This document shows positions 42,679 to 49,906 of a stretch of 64,000 nucleotides of DNA, in pieces (position 1 is the first letter of the stretch; each line of letters opens with the position of its first letter). Both the position numbers and the translations under genes were made by a program. The notes below the pieces were generated by a model. It saw only the letters and a program-made list of their open reading frames with translations. It did no database searches and was not told the DNA's origin. The DNA comes from CBDAQV01 sp965199335. GTDB taxonomy: Bacteria > Pseudomonadota > Alphaproteobacteria > CALMVH01. The stretch lies in assembly GCA_965199335.1 (NCBI GenBank), contig CBDAQZ010000002.1:186001-250000 (forward strand), read 5' to 3'.

Positions 42679-43487
42679 CCTCGATCGACCGCCTCATCTC
42701 GGTCATGGCGCGGTTGCGCGATCCGGAAACCGGTTGTCCGTGGGATGTGAAGCAGACTTTTCGTACCATCGCCCCCTATACGATCGAGGAAGCGTACGAA
42801 GTCGCCGATGCGATCGAGCGCGACAACCTTTCCGATCTGAAGGAAGAGCTGGGCGATCTGCTGCTGCAGGTCGTCTTCCACGCCCGCATGGCGGAGGAAC
42901 AGCAGGAATTCACATTCGACGATGTCGCGGCCGCCATCGCCGACAAGCTGGTGCGGCGTCACCCGCATGTCTTTGGTGAACAATCCGCCGATACTCCCGA
43001 TGATGTCCTGAAGATATGGGAAGCCGGCAAGGCCGCCGAACGCTCCGCCAAGGCAAGCGACGAGGGCAAGGTCGAAAGCGTGCTGGACGGCGTGGCGGTC
43101 ACCCTCCCTGCCCTGACCCGCGCCGCCAAGATACAAAAGCGCATGTCGCGCGTCGGCTTCGATTGGCAGAAGCCGTCCGAGGTTGCCGAGAAGGTTCAGG
43201 AAGAACTGGACGAGTTGAGGGCAGAAATCGCCGCCGGCGACACCGACCTGGCGCGCGCCGAGCTGGGCGACGTGCTTTTCACCCTGGCGCAGATGGCCAA
43301 TCACCTGGACATCGAACCCGAAACCGCATTGCGCGCCACGACAGCCAAGGTCGAGCGCCGCTTCCGCTATGTCGAGGCAGCCCTGCTGAAGCAAGGCAAG
43401 CCTGTCGACGAGGCCAGCTTCGACGACATGGAAACGCTGTGGCAGGAAGCCAAGCGCGCAGAGAAGATCGACCAGGCCGCGGAGTAG
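42675..43487 (+). CDS. mazG: Nucleoside triphosphate pyrophosphohydrolase MazG
   Basis: 270 residues with tandem MazG domains. RLRDPETGCPWDVKQTF opens the first; metal-binding acidic clusters are LKEELGDLLLQVVFHARMAE and ELGDVLFTLAQMANHLD. It hydrolyses all canonical NTPs to NMPs and helps clear aberrant nucleotides and adjust the stringent response. Convergent with mfd; only one base lies between their stop codons. Confidence 0.95.
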   Translation: MTSIDRLISVMARLRDPETGCPWDVKQTFRTIAPYTIEEAYEVADAIERDNLSDLKEELGDLLLQVVFHARMAEEQQEFTFDDVAAAIADKLVRRHPHVFGEQSADTPDDVLKIWEAGKAAERSAKASDEGKVESVLDGVAVTLPALTRAAKIQKRMSRVGFDWQKPSEVAEKVQEELDELRAEIAAGDTDLARAELGDVLFTLAQMANHLDIEPETALRATTAKVERRFRYVEAALLKQGKPVDEASFDDMETLWQEAKRAEKIDQAAE

Positions 43488-43488
43488 C

Positions 43489-46400
43489 CTAATCGACCAA
43501 TAGCTGGCCGATTGCCGCTAGCAGATTGATCGCGCCCTTCACGCGTAGCCCCTGATCTGCCCATGGCTTGGCGTAGACCAGTTTGCCATCCGGGCGCAGC
43601 TTGGCGTAATGGGCGTATTTTGTCACGAATGCGGCCAGGCGGTCGATGCGCGGGAAGCCGTCATGGAATGTCACCACCGCGCCCTTGAACCCGGCGTCGA
43701 TCCGCTCGACATTGGCGGCACGGCACAGCTGCTTGATCGACACGACCTGCAGCAGGTTCTTCACTTCTTCCGGCATCGGGCCGAAACGGTCGACCAGTTC
43801 CGCGCCTAGCGCCTCGATCTCGCCCTTGTCGCTCAGGTCCGCGATACGGCGATACAGCGACATGCGTAATGTCAGGTCCGGCACGTAGTCTTCCGGGATC
43901 ATGACAGGCAGGCCCAGGTTGATCTGAGGCGTCCAGTCGCGCGCTACGGCCCCGTCCGCATCTAGCCCCGCCTTCGCCGCCGCCACGGCATCCTCCAGCA
44001 TCTGCTGGTAGAGCTCGATGCCGACTTCGCGGATATGGCCCGATTGCTCCTCGCCCAGCAGATTCCCCGCGCCGCGCAGGTCCAGGTCGTGGCTGGCAAG
44101 CTGGAATCCGGCCCCCAGTGTATCCAGCGTTTCCATGACCTTGAGACGTTGCTCGGCCGAAATAGTCAGCTTCCTGTCGGCGGCATAGGTCATGTAGGCG
44201 TAGCCACGTACCTTGGAACGTCCGATACGGCCACGCAGCTGATACAGCTGCGCCAGTCCGAACAGATCGGCGCGGTGGATCACCATCGTGTTGGCGCGCG
44301 GTATGTCCAGGCCGGATTCGACGATGTTGGTCGACAGCAACAGATCGTACTTGCCCTCGTAGAACGCGCCGATCCTGTCTTCCAGCTCGGTCGGCGTCAG
44401 CTGGCCATGCGCCGTGATGATGCTGATTTCCGGCACCAGGCGCTTCAATTCCTCCTCGACCTTGGGCATATCCTCGAGGCGCGGACAGACGTAGAAGCTC
44501 TGCCCGCCGCGATAGCGTTCGCGCAGCAGCGCCTCGCGGATCGTCACCGGATCGAAGGGCAACACGAAGGTGCGCACTGCTAGGCGGTCGACTGGCGGCG
44601 TGGCGATCAGGCTCAGTTCCTTCACGCCGGTCAGCGCCAGTTGCAGCGTGCGCGGGATGGGCGTCGCAGTCAGGGTAAGGACGTGGACGTTCTCGCTGAT
44701 TTCCTTCAGCCGCTCCTTCTGTTTGACGCCGAAACGCTGCTCCTCGTCGACGATGACGAGGCCCAGCCGTGCAAAGTCGATCCCCTTGCTGAGCAACGCA
44801 TGCGTGCCGATCACGATATCCAGCGAGCCGTCGGCCAGTGCCACCTTGAAGGCCCTGGCGTCATTGGCGCCGACCAGCCGCGACAGCTGGCCGATCCTGA
44901 TCGGAAAGCCGCCGAAGCGTTCGCAGAAATTGCGATAATGCTGTCGGCACAGCAGCGTCGTCGGGACGATTACAGCTACCTGCTTGCCTGCGTTCGCGGT
45001 CACGAACGCAGCCCGCAACGCGACTTCCGTCTTGCCGAAACCGACATCGCCGCAGACCAGCCGGTCCATCGGCTTGCCCGACGAAAGATCCTCGGTCACG
45101 TTCTCGATTGCACGCAGCTGGTCATCGGTCTCGTTATAGGGGAACCCTGCCGAGAATTCCTGGTACACGCCTTCCGGCGCGAACATCGGCTCGGTCTTCT
45201 TCATCTGGCGTAGGGCGGCGATGCGCAGCAAGGCATCCGCCATGTCCTTCAGGCGCTTCTTGATCCGGGCACGGCGGCCCTGCCACCCTGCCCCGCCCAT
45301 CCGGTCCAGCGCGACGCCGTTATCCTCCGACCCGTAACGGCTGATGACGTCGATGTTTTCCACCGGTACGAACAGCTTGTCGTTGCCGTCGTAGATTATC
45401 CGCAGGCATTCATGTTGCGCCCCCGAAACCTCGATGGTTTCCAGCCCGTCGTAGCGGCCGATGCCGTGTTCGATATGAACGATCAGATCGCCTGAAGCCA
45501 GCGACGCTGCCTCCAGCACGAACTTGTCGCTGCGCTTGCGCTTGGCGCGCGGGCGGCTGATACGGTCGCCTAGTATGTCCTGCTCCGTCAGCACGGCGAA
45601 GTCCGGCGCGGTAAAGCCCGTCTCCATCGGCACCACGGCCAGGCCGGCGGCATTCAGCGGCAGGCGCTTCAGGTCCACCCAGTTGTTTATCGGCTCGATC
45701 GGTTCGATGCCGTGATCGGCCAGCACCGCGCCCAGCCGGTCGGCCGAACCGGCGCTGTAGGCGGTGATCAGGATGCGTTTGCGGCTGTCGGTCAGGCCTT
45801 GCAGATAGTCGCGCACGGCGTCGAACAGATTGACGTCCTGGCGATTGCGCGCCTCGGCGAAGTCGCGCGTTTTGCGCCCTCCGGCATCTTCTGTCGCCGA
45901 ACCCTCTGTGGGCGCAAAGGGCAGGAAAACGGTCACCGGATGTCTGGCGGTCAGGGTTTCCCATTCTAAGGGATCGACGTACAGCAGCTTCGGATCGACC
46001 GGTTTGTACTGGATGTGCCTGGCTTTCCTGTCGATCTGCTGGCGCTGCACCCTGGCGTCGTGGAAATCCTGTATCTGCGTCCAGCGCTCGTCGCGCGCCT
46101 CGGCTATCTGCGCCGAGAGTGTCACCAGCGCATCGGGCAGGTAATCGAAAATCGTTTCCAGGCCGTCATAGAACAGGGGCAGCCAGTGCTCCATGCCGGC
46201 AAACCGCCGCCCCTCGCTGACGGCCGAGTACAGCGGATCGTCATCCAGGACGGCACCGAACGCATGACGGTACGCCGCCCTGAAACGAGCGATCGAATCG
46301 GGGTCGAGAAATACTTCCGAGGCCGGTTTCAGCGTGATGTCGTCCCGTTCGCCCGTGGTGCGCTGCGACAGGGGATCGAAGGTGCGGATTCGTTCGACTT

Positions 46401-46926
46401 CGTCGCCGAACATGTCCAGCCGCAACGGTTCCTCCATTCCGGAGGAAAACAGGTCGACGATGCCGCCGCGTATCGCGTATTCGCCGGCTTCACGCACCGT
46501 CTCGGTCCGGTGATAGCCGTTGTCCGCCAGAAATCGCTTCAGGTTTTCGATGTCGACCCGCTGTCCCTTGCGCGTCTGGAATGTCGCGCGCGCCAGCGAC
46601 GATTTGGGCGGAAGGCGTTGGGTCGCAGCGGAAATGGTGGTGATCAGCAGGCGCTTGCCGGCGGTTTCCGTTGCAAGCTCGGTCAGCGTGTCCAGCCGCC
46701 GCGCCACGACCGAGGTGTTGGGCGATACGCGATCGTAAGGCAGGCAATCCCAGCCCGGCAGGCGCAGGATTGTTATATCGGGAGCGAAAAAGGCAACCGT
46801 ATCGGCAAGCCGGTCCATCGCCGCTTCATCAAGCGCGATGTGCATGATGTCGGATGAGGCATCGCGCACCATCCCGGCAAGTAAGAAGCCATCGTACCCT
46901 TCAGGCACGCCGGCAATGGTCTGCAT
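43489..46926 (-). CDS. mfd: Transcription-repair coupling factor Mfd
   Basis: 1145 residues from ATG 46926; a TTG at 46971 would overlap sdhE. Order: UvrB-like N-terminal domains (about 1-350), RNA polymerase-interaction domain (about 460-540, GDLIVHIEHGIGRYDGL), and the RecG-like translocase with GDVGFGKTEVALR, VDEEQRFGVKQKE, TATPIPRTLQ and the QLRGRIGRS motif. A TRCF C-terminal domain follows. It removes stalled RNA polymerase and recruits UvrA. Confidence 0.97.
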   Translation of the reverse strand: MQTIAGVPEGYDGFLLAGMVRDASSDIMHIALDEAAMDRLADTVAFFAPDITILRLPGWDCLPYDRVSPNTSVVARRLDTLTELATETAGKRLLITTISAATQRLPPKSSLARATFQTRKGQRVDIENLKRFLADNGYHRTETVREAGEYAIRGGIVDLFSSGMEEPLRLDMFGDEVERIRTFDPLSQRTTGERDDITLKPASEVFLDPDSIARFRAAYRHAFGAVLDDDPLYSAVSEGRRFAGMEHWLPLFYDGLETIFDYLPDALVTLSAQIAEARDERWTQIQDFHDARVQRQQIDRKARHIQYKPVDPKLLYVDPLEWETLTARHPVTVFLPFAPTEGSATEDAGGRKTRDFAEARNRQDVNLFDAVRDYLQGLTDSRKRILITAYSAGSADRLGAVLADHGIEPIEPINNWVDLKRLPLNAAGLAVVPMETGFTAPDFAVLTEQDILGDRISRPRAKRKRSDKFVLEAASLASGDLIVHIEHGIGRYDGLETIEVSGAQHECLRIIYDGNDKLFVPVENIDVISRYGSEDNGVALDRMGGAGWQGRRARIKKRLKDMADALLRIAALRQMKKTEPMFAPEGVYQEFSAGFPYNETDDQLRAIENVTEDLSSGKPMDRLVCGDVGFGKTEVALRAAFVTANAGKQVAVIVPTTLLCRQHYRNFCERFGGFPIRIGQLSRLVGANDARAFKVALADGSLDIVIGTHALLSKGIDFARLGLVIVDEEQRFGVKQKERLKEISENVHVLTLTATPIPRTLQLALTGVKELSLIATPPVDRLAVRTFVLPFDPVTIREALLRERYRGGQSFYVCPRLEDMPKVEEELKRLVPEISIITAHGQLTPTELEDRIGAFYEGKYDLLLSTNIVESGLDIPRANTMVIHRADLFGLAQLYQLRGRIGRSKVRGYAYMTYAADRKLTISAEQRLKVMETLDTLGAGFQLASHDLDLRGAGNLLGEEQSGHIREVGIELYQQMLEDAVAAAKAGLDADGAVARDWTPQINLGLPVMIPEDYVPDLTLRMSLYRRIADLSDKGEIEALGAELVDRFGPMPEEVKNLLQVVSIKQLCRAANVERIDAGFKGAVVTFHDGFPRIDRLAAFVTKYAHYAKLRPDGKLVYAKPWADQGLRVKGAINLLAAIGQLLVD

Positions 46927-46936
46927 ACGGCTGTCG

Positions 46937-47239
46937 CTACTCTGTCTTGATTTTGCTGTCTGAACTGACAAACCTGAACTCTTTCAAACGACGCATGATT
47001 TCGTTGTCATGCTCAATAGGGGGAACGGCTTTGCCCGTCATCCAGTCATAGATGTCGGGATCGGGACATTGCAGCAACTCTTCAAATTGTTGTAACCCCA
47101 ATTCGTCAAGATCGGGCAGGGCTAAATCGGCAAAACTGCCGATCAAAAGATCCGCTTCCCGGGTTCCGCGGTGCCAGGCACGAAATTTCAGGCGTTTTTT
47201 CCTATCTGAAATTGCATTTTGGCCGTAATCCGGTTTCAT
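46937..47239 (-). CDS. sdhE: SdhE/YgfY FAD assembly factor for succinate dehydrogenase
   Basis: 100 residues from ATG 47239, which has GAGGAAAG upstream; ATG 47260 lacks one. The RGTREADLLIGSFAD segment contains the RGxxE motif needed for flavinylation of SdhA. LLQCPDPDIYDWMTGK is also typical. It is divergent from ppa (43 bases apart) and followed 10 bases later by mfd; the recG-sdhE-mfd neighbourhood is common in alphaproteobacteria. Confidence 0.93.
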   Translation of the reverse strand: MKPDYGQNAISDRKKRLKFRAWHRGTREADLLIGSFADLALPDLDELGLQQFEELLQCPDPDIYDWMTGKAVPPIEHDNEIMRRLKEFRFVSSDSKIKTE

Positions 47240-47281
47240 AGCGGTACTTTCCTCACTCATCAGGCAGATATAGACCGAACC

Positions 47282-47818
47282 ATGGACATTATGCAGATCC
47301 CAATCGGGAAAAAACCTCCCGAAGACGTAAACGTCATCATCGAGATCCCCGAAGGCGGCGCACCGGTGAAATACGAGCTGGACAAGGCCTCGGGCGCCAT
47401 GTTCGTCGACCGTTTTCTGAACACGGCCATGTTTTATCCGGCCAATTACGGTTTTATTCCGCATACGCTTTCCGAAGACGGCGATCCGATGGATTGCATG
47501 GTCGTTGTACCGACGCGGGTCGTTCCCGGTGTCGTGATCCGTTCCCGGCCCATCGGCGCCCTGTTGATGGAAGACGAGAGCGGCACGGACGAGAAAGTCC
47601 TGGCGGTTCCGGTGGACAAGCTGCATTCGATCTACAGCTCGGTCAATTCGTACGAGGATCTGCCCAAGATCATGATCCAGCAGATCGAGCATTTCTTCAC
47701 CCACTACAAGGATCTCGAGCCCGGCAAGTGGGTCAAGGTCAGCCATTGGGTCGGACCGGAAGAAGCCAAGCAGTTGATCCGCGAGGCAGCCGAGCGCGCC
47801 GGCAACAAGCTGGAGTAA
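47282..47818 (+). CDS. ppa: Inorganic pyrophosphatase
   Basis: 178 residues, family I length, from ATG 47282; ATG 47291 also fits. It hydrolyses pyrophosphate released by biosynthesis. The metal-site signature EDGDPMDCMVV is intact, as is YPANYGFIPHT. It lies divergently from sdhE and 36 bases before the first standard recG start, into which the reading frame continues after its TAA. Confidence 0.97.
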   Translation: MDIMQIPIGKKPPEDVNVIIEIPEGGAPVKYELDKASGAMFVDRFLNTAMFYPANYGFIPHTLSEDGDPMDCMVVVPTRVVPGVVIRSRPIGALLMEDESGTDEKVLAVPVDKLHSIYSSVNSYEDLPKIMIQQIEHFFTHYKDLEPGKWVKVSHWVGPEEAKQLIREAAERAGNKLE

Positions 47819-47854
47819 GCCACGCTTCCCGAACTGGAGTTTCTGTTCACGCCG

Positions 47855-49903
47855 GTGGAACTGCTGCCGGGCGTATCGCCGCGCCATGCCGTATTGATCC
47901 GCAAGGCAGCAGGCCCGCTTGCGATCGATTTGCTTTGGCACCTGCCCTTCTCGATCCTGGACCGCAGGCTGACACCGTCGATATCGGAAGGTCGCGTCGG
48001 CACGAACGCAACCCTGCGCGTCCGCGTAGGCGAACATCGTGCAGCGCTCAGGCGGGGCCGTCCCTATCGTGTCGAAGTCAGCGACGGCAGCGGTTCCCTC
48101 AGTCTCGTCTTTTTCAACCTGAGTGGCGGCTATCTGCAAAAGCTGCTGCCGACAGGTGAGGAGAAGATCATCAGTGGGCGGCTTGAAAGCTATGACGGTT
48201 TTCTGCAGATGGCACACCCGGATCTGATCCTGCCTGCAACCGCATTGGCGGAAGTCGGAAAGTTGATGCCGGTCTATCGCAGCACCGCGGGCCTGCCCCC
48301 GGCCGTGCTGGAGAAAACGATTGCGGGCATAGTCGAAAAATTGCGCGACCTGCCCGAATGGATCGATGCCGCGCTGTCCAGGCGTGAGAAATGGTCATCC
48401 TGGCGCGAGGCTGTGCAGACGGCTCATCGCCCGCAAAGCGAGGAAGACCTGAATGCTCTTTCCCCCGCCAGACGGCGCCTTGCCTATGACGAGGTCCTGG
48501 CTCATCAGCTGACGCTCGCGCTGGTACGCAACAGCTACAAGCGCGAGCATGGCCGCACGGTGATCGGAACGGGCGATCTACGCGACCGGGCCCTGAAGGC
48601 GCTGGGGTTCGAGCTGACGGGATCCCAGCGGTTCGCGCTGGCCGAAATCTATGGCGACATGGCGGGCGAAGGGCGAATGCTGCGCCTGTTGCAGGGCGAT
48701 GTCGGTAGCGGCAAGACGCTAGTTGCGTTGCTGTCCATGTTACTGGCAGTCGAGGCCAATGGCCAGGCCGCCCTGATGGCACCCACGGAGATACTGGCCC
48801 GCCAGCATTTCAAGACGATCGAACCGATCTGCGGCGCCATCGGTGTGCGCTGCGATCTTTTGCTTGGCCAGGGGCGCGGTCAGAGCCGCAGCCCGGTTTT
48901 GCTTGGTATGGCGGAGGGATCGATCCAGCTGGTGATCGGCACCCATGCTTTATTGCAGGAGGCGGTTCAATTCCGCGACCTGCGCCTTGCCGTGATCGAT
49001 GAGCAACACCGCTTCGGGGTGGACAATCGCCTGACGCTGGCGGCCAAGGGGCATGCCGTCGATACGTTGCTGATGACCGCAACGCCGATCCCTCGCACGC
49101 TCAGCCTTGCCGCGCACGGCGATCTGGATGTCAGTCGCCTGACCGAGAAACCGGCGGGCCGCAAACCGATCGATACCCGCGTCATGCCGCTGGATCGCCT
49201 GGAAGAAGTGCTCGCCGGGATCGGCCGGCGCATCGCCGATGGCGCGCGTGTTTACTGGGTCTGTCCGCTGGTCGAGGAAACCGAGGATAGCGACTTTGCC
49301 GCGGCAAAACAGCGTTCGATCACGCTAGCCGAACGCTTCGGGCCGGCGAAAGTCGGGCTGGTTCACGGGCGTCTGAAGGCGGCGGAGAAAGCGGCTACGA
49401 TGGAAGCCTTCGCCGCGGGCCGGATTGCCATCCTGGTTGCCACGACAGTGATCGAGGTAGGCGTAGATGTGCCGGAAGCAACGATCATGGTGATCGAACA
49501 CGCCGAGCGCTATGGCCTGGCGCAGCTGCATCAATTGCGGGGACGCATCGGCCGCGGTGAAGGCGCTTCGACGTGCCTGCTGCTTTATTCGGCGGGTCTG
49601 ACGCGTACCGGTACCGAACGGTTGCGTATCATCCGCGAAAGCGAGGATGGCTTCTTCCTTGCCGAGGAAGACCTGCGCTTGCGGCGCGAGGGTGACATGC
49701 TGGGAACCAAGCAGAGTGGCATGCCGGATTACAGGATCGCCGACATCAACGACCATCTAGACCTGATCGAGATTGCCGATAGCCAGGCACGCGTCATGCT
49801 CGAACGCGATCCCGATCTGGCTGGGCCCGATGGCAAGGCGGCACGCGTCCTGCTCGATCTGTTCCAGCGCCAGGAAGCCGTGCGCTATTCCCGTTCGGGC
49901 TGA
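47855..49903 (+). CDS. recG: ATP-dependent DNA helicase RecG
   Basis: At least 682 residues. Wedge (OB) domain (about 30-140), then helicase with GDVGSGKTLVALLSM, IDEQHRFGVDNR, TATPIPRTLS and the QLRGRIGRGE motif. It reverses stalled forks and processes Holliday junctions. GTG 47855 is the first conventional start, but the in-frame upstream sequence (LEFLFTPVELLPGV) aligns with the start of other RecG proteins, so the true start may be a CTG (47834) just after ppa. It is convergent with the repeat protein, three bases apart. Confidence 0.95.
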   Translation: MELLPGVSPRHAVLIRKAAGPLAIDLLWHLPFSILDRRLTPSISEGRVGTNATLRVRVGEHRAALRRGRPYRVEVSDGSGSLSLVFFNLSGGYLQKLLPTGEEKIISGRLESYDGFLQMAHPDLILPATALAEVGKLMPVYRSTAGLPPAVLEKTIAGIVEKLRDLPEWIDAALSRREKWSSWREAVQTAHRPQSEEDLNALSPARRRLAYDEVLAHQLTLALVRNSYKREHGRTVIGTGDLRDRALKALGFELTGSQRFALAEIYGDMAGEGRMLRLLQGDVGSGKTLVALLSMLLAVEANGQAALMAPTEILARQHFKTIEPICGAIGVRCDLLLGQGRGQSRSPVLLGMAEGSIQLVIGTHALLQEAVQFRDLRLAVIDEQHRFGVDNRLTLAAKGHAVDTLLMTATPIPRTLSLAAHGDLDVSRLTEKPAGRKPIDTRVMPLDRLEEVLAGIGRRIADGARVYWVCPLVEETEDSDFAAAKQRSITLAERFGPAKVGLVHGRLKAAEKAATMEAFAAGRIAILVATTVIEVGVDVPEATIMVIEHAERYGLAQLHQLRGRIGRGEGASTCLLLYSAGLTRTGTERLRIIRESEDGFFLAEEDLRLRREGDMLGTKQSGMPDYRIADINDHLDLIEIADSQARVMLERDPDLAGPDGKAARVLLDLFQRQEAVRYSRSG

Positions 49904-49906
49904 GGC

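Noticed and set aside
47261..48217. Extending sdhE upstream to a long frame across ppa and recG
   Set aside because: The extension is antisense to ppa and recG; the SdhE domain and a good GAGG site define a start at 47239.
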